Positions 7,996-16,146 of a stretch of 64,000 nucleotides of DNA are shown here, one piece after another. The notes below the pieces were generated by a model that saw only the letters and a list, made by a program, of their open reading frames with translations, was not told the DNA's origin and made no database searches. The stretch lies in NCBI RefSeq assembly GCF_039534975.1, contig NZ_BAAAWH010000001.1, positions 1,736,001-1,800,000 on the forward strand, written 5' to 3'. How positions within the stretch are numbered: position 1 is the first letter of the stretch; every line of letters starts with the position of its first letter. This DNA comes from Microbacterium terregens. GTDB lineage: Bacteria > Actinomycetota > Actinomycetes > Actinomycetales > Microbacteriaceae. A program made the translations under genes and the position numbers.

Positions 7996-9284
7996 GGGCG
8001 GGCGTGCCGCCGCGCGCAGGTCGCGGCATCCCCTGGTTCGTCGTGGCGGGCCTGCTCGTCGCTGCCCTGAGCATGCGTGGTCCGATCGTGGCGCCCACGC
8101 CGGTGCTGCGCGACATCGAGGCGGACTTCGGCATCGGCTCGGCCACCGCCGGGCTGCTGACGACCGCACCGGTGCTCATGTTCGCGCTGCTCACTCCGCT
8201 GGCCGCGCTGGTGATCCGCAGATCGGGGGCTGAGCTCGCGCTGATGCTCTCGCTGAGCGGCGTGCTGCTCGGGACGGTGATCCGGGCACTGCCTGGATTC
8301 GGCTGGATGCTGGCCGGCATGTTCGTGATCGGTGCGGCGGTGACGATCGGAAACATCGTGATCCCGGTGATCATCCGCCGCGACGTGCCCTCCGCGCACG
8401 TCGGCATCATCACCGCGGCGTACGTGGCGATGCTCAACGCCGGTTCGCTGGTGACCTCGTTGCTGACCGCTCCGCTCGCTTCGCTCATCGGCTGGCCGGC
8501 GTCGCTGCTGGCGTGGTCGCTGCTCACGGTGGCCGGGATCCTGCTGTGGGCCGCTCACCTGTCCCGCACCCGTCGTCCCGGCGGAGGCTGGGCGGACCGG
8601 TACTCGGGACCGGAGCCGAGATCCGAGGGTGGGAGATCAGCGGTTCGCGACATCGATCCCACCACCCTCACCGGTCCGCTGCCGGTCGCCGCGCGCGGTC
8701 GGCAGGAGCGCACGATCCTGCGGCGCCCGGTCACCTGGCTGCTGCTGTCGGCATTCGCAGCGCAGACCACGATCTACTACTCGCTCTCGACGTGGCTGCC
8801 GACGCTCACGGCGGACGAACTGGGACTGGACCCGGCAGCGGCGGGCGCTCTCGCATCGCTGTTCCAGGGCGCGGCCATCGCGGGCGCATTCGTGGTTCCC
8901 CTGCTCGCGCGGTTCACTCCCGCGATCGTGCCGACCCTGACCATCTGCGCATCGTGGCTGATCCTGACGGTGGGGATGCTGTTGGCGCCGCAGCTCACGT
9001 GGCTCTGGCTCGTGGTCGGGGCCGTTGCCCACGCCGGCGGTTTCGTCGTCATCTTCACCGCCCTCGTGACCGTCGCGCGGAACGACCGCGAAGCTGCGGG
9101 CATGTCCGCCCTCGTCCAGGGGGGCGGGTACGCGTTCGGCGCCCTCGGCGCGCCGGTGGTGGGCGCGCTGCACGAATGGACCGGGGGATGGAGCGCTGCG
9201 CTGGCCCTGCTGGTCGTGCTCGCGGTCTTCTACTGCGTCGCGCTTCTCGCAGCCGGTCGCGCGTCACGTTCCGGCCGGGGCTGA
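7992..9284 (+). CDS. MFS transporter, CynX/NimT-like family
   Basis: The protein has 430 residues and about 12 membrane helices in two bundles, separated by a basic cytoplasmic loop around residues 190-245. The N-terminal GLLVAALSMRGPIVAPTPVL is typical of the cyanate/2-nitroimidazole transporter family. The substrate cannot be read from sequence. The GTG start overlaps the stop of the putative leader peptide. A bidirectional hairpin follows. Confidence 0.9.
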   Translation: MRAGVPPRAGRGIPWFVVAGLLVAALSMRGPIVAPTPVLRDIEADFGIGSATAGLLTTAPVLMFALLTPLAALVIRRSGAELALMLSLSGVLLGTVIRALPGFGWMLAGMFVIGAAVTIGNIVIPVIIRRDVPSAHVGIITAAYVAMLNAGSLVTSLLTAPLASLIGWPASLLAWSLLTVAGILLWAAHLSRTRRPGGGWADRYSGPEPRSEGGRSAVRDIDPTTLTGPLPVAARGRQERTILRRPVTWLLLSAFAAQTTIYYSLSTWLPTLTADELGLDPAAAGALASLFQGAAIAGAFVVPLLARFTPAIVPTLTICASWLILTVGMLLAPQLTWLWLVVGAVAHAGGFVVIFTALVTVARNDREAAGMSALVQGGGYAFGALGAPVVGALHEWTGGWSAALALLVVLAVFYCVALLAAGRASRSGRG

Positions 9285-9290
9285 GCAACG

Positions 9291-9324
9291 GCGACGCGCC
9301 GGCCCAGGGCGGGCGGCGCGTCGC
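9291..9324. terminator. Bidirectional hairpin between MFS and SHOCT genes
   Basis: Perfect 11-bp arms GCGACGCGCCG and CGGCGCGTCGC with a 12-nt loop lie between the stops of two convergent genes. Confidence 0.7.
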
Positions 9325-9341
9325 GTTCGGAGTCAGCGTCC

Positions 9342-9671
9342 TCAGGACGGCGGTGCCGCGTTCGCGCGCAGGACCTCGAGCCTCGCGCGATACTCGACCT
9401 CGTCGATGTCGCCCTTGGCGTAGCGCTCGGCCAGGGTGACCTCGGCCTGCCTCAGGGGGCTCAGTCGCCCGTGCGGTCCGTAGCCGTTCTCCCTTGCCGC
9501 GCGCCGCCAGCGGCGGCCGAAGAGCGCGAAGAGCAGGGCGAACACCAGGATCCAGAACAGCGGAATCAGCAGGAACCACCAGCCGAACCCCGGACCCCAC
9601 CCGACGAAATGACGGTCGGCGGTGGAGGCGACTGCGGTGAGGGCATTGACAGCGGCGAGCGTGGTGGACAT
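9342..9671 (-). CDS. Small membrane protein with C-terminal SHOCT domain
   Basis: The protein has 109 residues. One strong membrane helix (about 29-52) is followed by basic RRWRRAARE and a C-terminal SHOCT motif (EVTLAERYAKGDIDEVEYRA, about 77-97), a short oligomerisation module. GAGGAAG precedes the ATG. A near copy of the dyad that lies upstream of the adjacent two-component operon sits about 120 nt upstream of this gene, so it may belong to that regulon. Confidence 0.85.
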   Translation of the reverse strand: MSTTLAAVNALTAVASTADRHFVGWGPGFGWWFLLIPLFWILVFALLFALFGRRWRRAARENGYGPHGRLSPLRQAEVTLAERYAKGDIDEVEYRARLEVLRANAAPPS

Positions 9672-9787
9672 GGGCTTCCTCTCGGTCGGGATCGCGGTCT
9701 TCCCTGCCGGCGGAGGGCCGCGATCGCATGCGTCAAGCCAACCGAGGGCGCAGCATCCGCGAATCTGTCCGGGGAAGGCATTGCGGA

Positions 9788-9808
9788 TGCTTCCGCCGGA
9801 GTACGCGG
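9788..9808 (-). promoter_or_regulatory. Putative response-regulator site upstream of the SHOCT gene
   Basis: CCGCCGGAGTACGCGG (9793-9808) is identical over 16 bases to the right part of the dyad at 11802-11825. The left half here is degenerate (TGCTTC instead of TACTCC). It lies between the response regulator stop and the SHOCT gene. Confidence 0.45.
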
Positions 9809-9818
9809 AGGGTGGAGG

Positions 9819-10481
9819 CTACTGCCAGCCGGGCGCGACGAGGCCGGATTCGTATGCGGTGACGACGAGTTGCACGCGGTCCCGGGCGGCCAGCTTCTGC
9901 ATGATCCGCGAGACATGCGTCTTCGCGGTGAGCGGCGAGAGGAACAGCCGCTGTGCGATCTCGTCGTTGGTGAGGCCCTGGCCGACCAGGCGCAGCACTT
10001 CGGTCTCGCGCTCGGTCAGGGTCGCCAGGCGCGTGGGATCCGCCGCATCCCGCATCCCCAGTGCGGCGCGCTCGAGCAGGCGTCGTGTCACGCCCGGCGA
10101 GAGGAGGGCGTCGCCGCCGGCGACCACACGCACGGCGCGGATGAGGTCGACAGGCTCGGTGTCCTTCACCAGGAAGCCGCTCGCGCCGGCGCGGATGGCC
10201 CGGGCGACGTACTCGTCCAGCTCGAACGTCGTGACGATCACGACGCGGACGCCGGCCAGGGTGGCGTCGGCCGCGATCTGCTCGGTCGTCCAGAGGCCGT
10301 CGCCGTCCGGCATCCGGATGTCCAGAAGCGCGACGTCGACGGGGGTTTCGCGGATCGCCCGCAGCAGGGCCTCACCACCGGACGCCTCGACGACGACCTC
10401 GATGTCGGGCTCCGAGTCCAGCAGGGCACGGAATCCGGCGCGCACGAGCTGATGGTCATCGGCCAGCGCGACCCGGATCAC
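9819..10481 (-). CDS. NarL/FixJ-type response regulator
   Basis: The protein has 220 residues. The N-terminal receiver domain shows ALADDHQ (acidic pocket), LLDIRMPDGDG with the phospho-acceptor Asp near residue 50, and FLVKD near 100. The C-terminal LuxR-type helix-turn-helix includes LTERETEVLRLVGQGLTNDE (about 153-172). The GTG at 10481 overlaps the kinase stop as GTGA and is preferred to the GTG 15 nt upstream because of this coupling. It is the partner of the kinase just upstream. Confidence 0.93.
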   Translation of the reverse strand: MIRVALADDHQLVRAGFRALLDSEPDIEVVVEASGGEALLRAIRETPVDVALLDIRMPDGDGLWTTEQIAADATLAGVRVVIVTTFELDEYVARAIRAGASGFLVKDTEPVDLIRAVRVVAGGDALLSPGVTRRLLERAALGMRDAADPTRLATLTERETEVLRLVGQGLTNDEIAQRLFLSPLTAKTHVSRIMQKLAARDRVQLVVTAYESGLVAPGWQ

Positions 10482-11659
10482 GACGCACCCGCCCACGGGA
10501 GCCGTGCGGTCACCACGGTGCCGGCGCGCGTGGCCGGGGTGATCGTGAGCGCGCCGCCGGCGAGCTCTGCACGCTCGCGCATACCTCGGATGCCGGCACC
10601 CTCGGTCGCGGCCGAATCAGGGCCGGTGCCGTCGTCCTCGACGGTGAGAACGAGCTGGTCGGCGCCCGGGGACTGGAGTCTCTCGAGGGTGATCGTGGCG
10701 GTGGAGCCGCCCGAGTGACGGACGACGTTCGTGAGTGCCTCTTGAGCGATCCGGAACGCGGTCGTCTGCACCGCGCTCGGAGGCCGCGCCCCGCCCAGGC
10801 GGTCATCGAGTGTGACCTCGAGCCCGAGGCCAGTGCGCTGTGTCGCCAGCACGGTCAGGTCGACGAGCTGCGGTTGGGGCGTCAGCGGCGCGGTGATCGG
10901 CGAGCCCTCGTCTCCGCGCAGGAACGAGAGCACTCCGCGCACCTCGTCCAACCCTGTCGCGCTGAGGGAGCGGATGCTCGCGAGTGCTTCGCGGGCGCGC
11001 TCCGGCTCCTTGTCGAACAGGTGCAGGCCGACGCCGGACTGCACGGCGATCTGGCTCAGCGAGTGGGCGAGCACGTCGTGGAGTTCCCGCGCGATACGGG
11101 TGCGCTCCTCCTGCTCGACCGTTTGCCGCCGCTCCTGCAGCTGGGCGCGACGTTGATCACCGCGGTCCACGCGTCGCCGGATGCCCTCGCCGATCGCGAA
11201 GCATGCGGCCAGCGCGAGGGTCGTGATCGCCACGCGGAAGGGGTGGACGCCGCCGGGGTTCAGAACACCGAGGGCGATGATCGCGATGAGCCATGCCGCA
11301 CCGACCGAGATGAGCGCCCACAGGCGGGCGCGGCGGGCGATCGCTCCGACGATGGCGAAGGCCAGCGCGATGAACGGCGGTGACATGTCGGGAGGCACGA
11401 ACAGATCGGCCAGCGTGAGAGCAGCCACCACGGCGACCGTCGGACCGGGGTGCCGGCGGGCGGCGAGCAATGCGAGGGCGGATGCCGCAGCCAGCGTCAG
11501 GCTCAGCGCGGCGTAGGGGAGCGGGATGCGCTGCCAGAACGAGATGCCGATCGTCCCGGGCACCTGGACGAGGAGGGACAGCGCCACGGGGACGAAGAGC
11601 AGCACCGCCGCGTTCGGCCGAAAGCGCGGATCGGAATCGTCCCAGCGCTCACCCGACAT
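10478..11659 (-). CDS. Sensor histidine kinase, NarX/DesK-like (HisKA_3)
   Basis: The protein has 393 residues. About six N-terminal membrane helices without a large extracellular domain suggest intramembrane sensing, as in DesK/LiaS-type kinases. HisKA_3 carries the phospho-acceptor in RIARELHDVLAHSLS. The ATPase domain has the N box EALTNVVRHS and the G box GAGIRGMRERAE. The ATG at 11659 is chosen because the upstream reading extends through the promoter region without any domain. It is the first gene of a two-gene operon with the response regulator. Confidence 0.92.
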   Translation of the reverse strand: MSGERWDDSDPRFRPNAAVLLFVPVALSLLVQVPGTIGISFWQRIPLPYAALSLTLAAASALALLAARRHPGPTVAVVAALTLADLFVPPDMSPPFIALAFAIVGAIARRARLWALISVGAAWLIAIIALGVLNPGGVHPFRVAITTLALAACFAIGEGIRRRVDRGDQRRAQLQERRQTVEQEERTRIARELHDVLAHSLSQIAVQSGVGLHLFDKEPERAREALASIRSLSATGLDEVRGVLSFLRGDEGSPITAPLTPQPQLVDLTVLATQRTGLGLEVTLDDRLGGARPPSAVQTTAFRIAQEALTNVVRHSGGSTATITLERLQSPGADQLVLTVEDDGTGPDSAATEGAGIRGMRERAELAGGALTITPATRAGTVVTARLPWAGAS

Positions 11660-11801
11660 GGGTCTCTCGTGACAGAAGGCTCGATCGGGCTCCATTCGAG
11701 GGAGCTCGACGGAAGCGAGCGTGATTCGAGAGGGAGCTGACCCACATGCGCTTGATCGTACGCCGCGCGTCCCGGCATTCCGTCGGCCCGCGGAGGGCGT
11801 G

Positions 11802-11825
11802 CGCATACTCCCGCCGGAGTACGCG
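11802..11825 (-). promoter_or_regulatory. Inverted repeat upstream of the two-component operon
   Basis: TACTCC-CGCC-GGAGTA (11806-11821) is a perfect 6-bp inverted repeat with a 4-nt spacer. After one mismatch, three more pairs (CGC/GCG) extend it to 9 of 10 pairs. It lies about 145 nt upstream of the kinase start, and a near copy occurs upstream of the SHOCT gene. This is the pattern expected for an autoregulated NarL-type regulator. Confidence 0.6.
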
Positions 11826-11830
11826 GCCTC

Positions 11831-12784
11831 TCAGTCGTCGTGCGGGACCGTGGCGCCCAGGGCGCCGATGATGCGTGTCATCGCGGTGCCCAGGGCCCAC
11901 CGATCTGCCAGGGCCTCGGCATCCGCCCGTGCACGGTCATCGAGGGGCTGCAACAGCCAGTCGCGCGCGTCGAGGTCGAGGTCGAGGTCCTTGACGACCT
12001 CGACGACGGTCGGGGCGACGGCCAGGTAGGGCAATCCGGCCAGGATCTTGCTGCGGACACCCGCGGACATGCCTTCGCCGCGGTCGGCCGCCGCGAGAAT
12101 GCCGGCGAGGTCGCCGTGTGCCGCGAGCAGGCTCGCCGCGGTCTTCTCACCGATGCCCGCGACACCCGGCAGCCCATCGGATGAGTCGCCGCGCAGCGTC
12201 GCGAAATCCGCGTATTGGCTCGGCAGCACGCCGTACTTGGCGACGACGGTGGCATCGGTGACACTCTCGAGCTTGCTCATGCCGCGGGCGGTGTAGATCA
12301 CGCGGACCTCGCGGGCGTCATCCACGAGCTGGAACAGGTCGCGGTCGCCGGTGACGATGTCCACCGGCAGCGACGCGCGGGTCGCGAGGGTGCCGATGAC
12401 ATCGTCGGCCTCGTGGGCTGTGGCGCCGACGATCGATATCCCCAGGGCGTCCAAGGTCTGGCGGATGACGGGCACCTGCAGCTCAAGCGGGTCGGGGACG
12501 ACCTCGATGTCGGGCCCCACGGCGGTGATCTCGGCGACCCGATGGGTCTTGTAGGTGGGGATCAGGTCGACACGCCATTGCGGGCGCCAGTCGTCGTCCC
12601 AGCACGCGACCAGATGCGTGGGCTCGTAGGTCGTGACGAGCTTCGTGATGATGTCGAGGAAGCCCCGCACTGCGTTCACGGGCGTCCCGTCGGCCGCTCG
12701 AACGGTGTCGGGAACTCCATAGAACGCGCGGAAGTACAGCGAAGCGCTGTCAAGCAGCATGAGGCGGTCGGTCACGCGTGTCAT
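11831..12784 (-). CDS. 5'-3' exonuclease, PolA N-terminal-like
   Basis: The protein has 317 residues. It matches the FEN-type 5'-3' exonuclease domain of DNA polymerase I without polymerase or proofreading domains. Visible are LLDSASLYFRAFYG near the N-terminus, the acidic cluster HEADDVIGTLA and VTGDRDLFQLV, and the helix-hairpin-helix region RGDSSDGLPGVAGIGEKTA. Stand-alone copies are common in actinobacteria and are expected to process RNA primers or flaps. The ATG at 12784 is chosen because similarity begins with MTRVTDRLMLLD; a GTG/ATG extension of nine residues adds nothing. Confidence 0.92.
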   Translation of the reverse strand: MTRVTDRLMLLDSASLYFRAFYGVPDTVRAADGTPVNAVRGFLDIITKLVTTYEPTHLVACWDDDWRPQWRVDLIPTYKTHRVAEITAVGPDIEVVPDPLELQVPVIRQTLDALGISIVGATAHEADDVIGTLATRASLPVDIVTGDRDLFQLVDDAREVRVIYTARGMSKLESVTDATVVAKYGVLPSQYADFATLRGDSSDGLPGVAGIGEKTAASLLAAHGDLAGILAAADRGEGMSAGVRSKILAGLPYLAVAPTVVEVVKDLDLDLDARDWLLQPLDDRARADAEALADRWALGTAMTRIIGALGATVPHDD

Positions 12785-12880
12785 CCTGCCACGGCGGTCG
12801 GACGCAGGCACGCGCCACGTGGGCTCACCGCAGCGCGCTCGCCTGTCGCGATGTGCTGGGTGGTGCGGCGTGTTGTGACA

Positions 12881-12905
12881 GGGGAGCGGGGGAGCGGGGG
12901 CGGGG
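12881..12905 (+). other. G-quadruplex-type G runs upstream of the ABM gene
   Basis: Four runs GGGG-AGC-GGGGG-AGC-GGGGG-C-GGGG end 52 nt before the ATG at 12958 on the coding strand. Loops of 3, 3 and 1 nt fit a canonical G-quadruplex motif. Confidence 0.6.
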
Positions 12906-12957
12906 CGCTCGAGTCGCGATGTGGCCCATGCGGGCGGCTCGCGCCAGACTGATCGGC

Positions 12958-13272
12958 ATGACCTTTGCGAACGTGGGCACGCTGGGCACGGTCCCGGGCC
13001 GTCGCGACGAGCTGGTCGCGCTCCTCACGCGACCCCGCTCCGAGCTGGCCGCGATCGGGTGTCTCCTCTACGAGGTCGGCGTGTCAGAGGACGAGCCGGA
13101 TGTCGTGTTCGTCGCCGAGCTGTGGGAGTCGGCCGAAGCCCACCAGTCCTCACTCGCGCTGCCCTCGGTGAAGGCAGCGATCGCGCAGGCTCGTCCGTTG
13201 CTGTCCGGGGTCATGGACGGGCTGCGGTTCGAGGTCGTCGGCTCCCCGCTGCGGGCCTCCCCGTCGAGCTAG
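12958..13272 (+). CDS. Antibiotic biosynthesis monooxygenase (ABM) fold protein
   Basis: The protein has 104 residues. It has the dimeric alpha/beta-barrel pattern of ABM/YgiN-like small proteins: an N-terminal FANVGTLGTVPGRRDELVALL, a central GCLLYEVGVSEDEPDVVFVAELWES, then HQSSLALPSVKAAI. Members act as quinol oxidases, haem-degrading enzymes or small dimeric binding proteins, and no specific residue decides here. The ATG at 12958 is chosen from the family N-terminus; the longer upstream frame crosses a G-rich non-coding stretch. Confidence 0.85.
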   Translation: MTFANVGTLGTVPGRRDELVALLTRPRSELAAIGCLLYEVGVSEDEPDVVFVAELWESAEAHQSSLALPSVKAAIAQARPLLSGVMDGLRFEVVGSPLRASPSS

Positions 13273-13275
13273 GGC

Positions 13276-14043
13276 TCAGCAGCCGGCGCCGCCGGGATAC
13301 TCGAGGCAGGTGCGATCCACGAGTGCGGTGCGCGCTTCGACGACACGGATGTCGTACCCACCGCTGGCCGCGGTGACATAGCCCGTCACGGGCCGCCACG
13401 TCCCAGAGCCGAAATCGACGGATGCCGCGTACTGGACGGTGACGCTCACCGGATAGGTGCCGCGCTCGCGGTAGACGTGGCTCGTCCCGGTCGGCGTGAA
13501 CTGCGCCTGCCCCAGGCTGTCCCAACTCGCACCGCCCGTGGTCGATCGCGCCGTCGACCCATCGCCGTAATCGAACACGAACCCGGCGGGAACGAACCGC
13601 ACCGTCACGTCCCAGCCCAGCAGCGTGCCGGTCAGAACCTGCTCGGATGCCGCGGCCACCACGTTGGTCGGAGCCCCCACGATGCCGAATCCCGTCGGTT
13701 CGCCCGTCAGCGACGGCTGCGCCGGGCGGAAGGACGCGAGGTCGGCGGCCGTGACATCGGGCGGGGTCACCACGATGAAGCCGCAGCGATCGGGCTGCGT
13801 CGGGCAGCGCGGAACCGGGGGCACGGGTTCGCTCGGGACGGGGTCGACCGAACCGTTGGAGTCACGGACGGGCGGCGCGGGGTTGTTGATATTCGCGCCG
13901 ACGTCGACTTGCGAGCCGGAGTTGGAGATTGTGGTGCATGCTCCGACGGCTGCGAGGTCGGGGCTGCAGGGTGCTTGGTCGGCGGTCATTCCCAGCCACG
14001 CACCCACGCTGAGGATCGATATGGCCAGGCTCGCGATTAGCAT
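13276..14043 (-). CDS. Membrane-anchored PKD-like domain protein
   Basis: The protein has 255 residues. An N-terminal helix (about 3-22) serves as signal or anchor. A Pro/Ser-rich stretch (about 55-85) follows, then a C-terminal Ig/PKD-like beta domain with FVFDYGDGS and the SHVYRERGTYPVSVTV strand pair typical of PKD folds. Several cysteines suggest an extracytoplasmic location. Its ATG overlaps the stop of the lipoprotein gene upstream (ATGCTAA), so the two are translationally coupled. Function unknown. Confidence 0.82.
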   Translation of the reverse strand: MLIASLAISILSVGAWLGMTADQAPCSPDLAAVGACTTISNSGSQVDVGANINNPAPPVRDSNGSVDPVPSEPVPPVPRCPTQPDRCGFIVVTPPDVTAADLASFRPAQPSLTGEPTGFGIVGAPTNVVAAASEQVLTGTLLGWDVTVRFVPAGFVFDYGDGSTARSTTGGASWDSLGQAQFTPTGTSHVYRERGTYPVSVTVQYAASVDFGSGTWRPVTGYVTAASGGYDIRVVEARTALVDRTCLEYPGGAGC

Positions 14044-14555
14044 CCGGCCTCTGCTTTCGCGATGCTCGATTCGATCAGCAACCCCGGCGACGTGGATATG
14101 AAGTCGACCGTTAAGAGCGATACGAGTTCTCGATCCGCAGGCGTGACGTCTGTCCCTCTCGCGTCCACGACCTGCGTTGCGCTGGAGTCCAAGCACACCT
14201 CGAGGCGCACGGACCCGTTTACTAGCTCCGCGGCAATCGGGTCCACTGATGCAACGACGCTGGGACCGACGAGGCTAAGCCCTGCTTGGTCGAGTTGCTG
14301 CTGGGTCTGGATATCTATCTCAAGTGCCTGACCGGTGAGAAACGTTTGTGGGTCTCGCGATGAAGCGGCATTCCCACGTCGCTGGTTCAGCGCATCCACA
14401 TAGGCGCGATACGTCTCCTCTGCCGCGGCGAATGCCTCGTCCTCGCTGGCGAAGACGGGGGCTGTCGGCGACGGTGCGGGCTCGGGCTGACACCCGGTCG
14501 CCATCCCGAGGACCACCGCCAGCGCGAGGGTCACAGAGGCGACGCGAGGGATCAC
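14037..14555 (-). CDS. Lipoprotein of unknown function
   Basis: The protein has 172 residues. A signal peptide ends in lipobox GMATGC, with the lipid-modified Cys at about residue 22. A Pro-rich linker and a small helical-plus-beta domain follow, starting SEDEAFAAAEETYRAYVDAL, a pattern common in secreted actinobacterial NTF2-like or calcium-binding-channel-like lipoproteins. The start is GTG. First gene of a two-gene operon with the PKD-like protein. Confidence 0.82.
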   Translation of the reverse strand: MIPRVASVTLALAVVLGMATGCQPEPAPSPTAPVFASEDEAFAAAEETYRAYVDALNQRRGNAASSRDPQTFLTGQALEIDIQTQQQLDQAGLSLVGPSVVASVDPIAAELVNGSVRLEVCLDSSATQVVDARGTDVTPADRELVSLLTVDFISTSPGLLIESSIAKAEAGC

Positions 14556-14646
14556 CCGACCACGGTAACGGCGATCCCGATCCTGCTCCCTGACTTATCC
14601 ACACCCCGGCCTCCGCGTGGCGCGGTACGGCGCACAGGCGCGCTGA

Positions 14647-14652
14647 CATACT
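14647..14652 (+). promoter_or_regulatory. -10 hexamer CATACT of the small lipoprotein gene
   Basis: CATACT lies exactly 6 nt before the GTG at 14659. No Shine-Dalgarno is present. Confidence 0.4.
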
Positions 14653-14658
14653 GACCGC

Positions 14659-15024
14659 GTGAAGATCTCGAAGCTGTACGCCGTCATCGCTGTCGTCGCG
14701 CTCGCCGCGGGCCTGAGTGCCTGCGCGGCGCCCACGCCGGTGATCGCACCCGTGACCATGGACGCCAACGACCTCCAGGGGGCGACGGTCGACCTCGTGG
14801 TGGGTCAGGTCCTGAACATCAACACGGGTGATCTCGCCGTCGACAGCTACAGCGGCGAGGTAGCGGACACCAGCGTCGCCGAGTTCGTCGCCGGTCGCGA
14901 GGACGGCGGTGCAACCTTCAACCCCGGGGTGAAGGCTCTGGCTGAAGGCTCCACGAAGGTGGTCCTGTCCAACGCGAACGGCGGCATCCAGAACCTCACG
15001 TTCACGGTCGACGTCGGCAAGTAG
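14659..15024 (+). CDS. Small Ig-like lipoprotein
   Basis: The protein has 121 residues with a signal peptide and lipobox LSAC (Cys at about 22). The mature part is predicted all-beta. The pattern VGQVLNINTG...VADTSVAEFVAG...FNPGVKALAEGSTKVVLSN resembles bacterial Ig-like or chagasin-like folds. The ligand is unknown. GTG start, probably leaderless. It converges on the FUSC gene with 9 nt between stops. Confidence 0.82.
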   Translation: MKISKLYAVIAVVALAAGLSACAAPTPVIAPVTMDANDLQGATVDLVVGQVLNINTGDLAVDSYSGEVADTSVAEFVAGREDGGATFNPGVKALAEGSTKVVLSNANGGIQNLTFTVDVGK

Positions 15025-15033
15025 CAGTTCTGC

Positions 15034-16071
15034 TCACGAGGCCGGCTCGAGCGCCTCGTGAATGCGGCGCAGGTCCTCCAGCAGCGAGCCGATCAGTACC
15101 CAGTGATCACGCGATGGCGTGTGCACCCGGAGGGGCGCGGTCAGGGCGGCGGGTTCGTCCCGATGCTCTGCGATCAAGGGCGCGGCATCCGTCCGTCGCA
15201 CCTCGAGGCGCACGTCGTGGGCGGCGCGGCGCAGCTGCTCGGCGATCGCCTGGACGGCGGGTTCGTCGGCGATGCTCGCGTCGTAGTGATCGGCGAACGC
15301 GCGAGTCATTCCGACCGTCTGGGTGACGATGGGCCCCAGCCGGTCCAGCAGCGCCTGCACGGCCGCGAGGTCCTCGCGGTGCTTGCGCCCGCGCGGGTTG
15401 AGCGAGAGCGACTCGGTGCCGACCTCGATGGCGTTGTCCGCGGCATCCTTCATCGGTCTCATCAGGCGTGCCTCCACGAGGAGCCCGTGCAGCTGACCGG
15501 CGGACTGCGGCGACTCCAGCGCACGAGCGAGTCGTTCGAGCGAATTGGCGAGCTCGTTACCCAGCGCCATGACCGCATTGCGCGCGGGTGCGACGGCGAC
15601 GGGTGGGACGACGGCGAGATTCACCAGGATGCCGATCACCGCGCCGATGAGCGTCTCCAGCACCCGGTTGACAGCGTAGGCAGGTGTCGCGGTGCCCAGC
15701 GCGAGCACCAGCAGCGCGCTGATCGCCACCTGGTTCGTGGAGCCGGGGGTGAGCCGCAGCGCCCAGGCGATCAGCAATCCGGCCACCGTCGCCAGCAGGA
15801 TGACCCACGTGCTGCCACCCAGCAGGATGCCGAGGACAGAAGCGATCACGACGCCGGTGAAGACACCGATGCTGCGCTCGACAGCCTTTGTGAGCGACTG
15901 GTTCAGGCTGGGCGCCACCACCAGCAGCGCCGCGATCGCGGCGAAGACGGGCGGCTGACCGGGGATGAGGGCTCCGGCGATGAGCCACGAAGCCGCGATC
16001 GCGATCGCCGACTTGACGACCTGCAGGATCGGGCTGCGGTGGGTGGCTCGGATGCCGGCGGTGACTCGCAT
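15034..16071 (-). CDS. FUSC-family-like inner membrane protein
   Basis: The protein has 345 residues. Six hydrophobic segments lie in the first about 170 residues, including GQPPVFAAIAALLVVAPSLNQ and VERSIGVFTGVVIASVLGI, the hallmark of the aromatic-acid exporter/FUSC superfamily. A helical cytoplasmic half of about 175 residues follows. It is about half the length of proteobacterial AaeB, so it may act as a dimer. The ATG at 16071 lies 6 nt after a TACCCT hexamer; the spacer CGGAGG could also bind the ribosome. Substrate unknown. Confidence 0.88.
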   Translation of the reverse strand: MRVTAGIRATHRSPILQVVKSAIAIAASWLIAGALIPGQPPVFAAIAALLVVAPSLNQSLTKAVERSIGVFTGVVIASVLGILLGGSTWVILLATVAGLLIAWALRLTPGSTNQVAISALLVLALGTATPAYAVNRVLETLIGAVIGILVNLAVVPPVAVAPARNAVMALGNELANSLERLARALESPQSAGQLHGLLVEARLMRPMKDAADNAIEVGTESLSLNPRGRKHREDLAAVQALLDRLGPIVTQTVGMTRAFADHYDASIADEPAVQAIAEQLRRAAHDVRLEVRRTDAAPLIAEHRDEPAALTAPLRVHTPSRDHWVLIGSLLEDLRRIHEALEPAS

Positions 16072-16077
16072 CCTCCG

Positions 16078-16083
16078 AGGGTA
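16078..16083 (-). promoter_or_regulatory. -10 hexamer TACCCT of the FUSC gene
   Basis: TACCCT, 6-nt spacer CGGAGG, then ATG. Part of a divergent promoter pair with the hexamer at 16135. Confidence 0.45.
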
Positions 16084-16134
16084 TGCCTGGCCCGGTGCCG
16101 GGTGCGGCGGGGCGGCCGTCTGCGAAGACCCGGC

Positions 16135-16140
16135 TAGCGT
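16135..16140 (+). promoter_or_regulatory. -10 hexamer TAGCGT of the ICL/PEP mutase gene
   Basis: TAGCGT is followed by 6 nt and the ATG at 16147, with no Shine-Dalgarno in between. Confidence 0.5.
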
Positions 16141-16146
16141 GGACGG

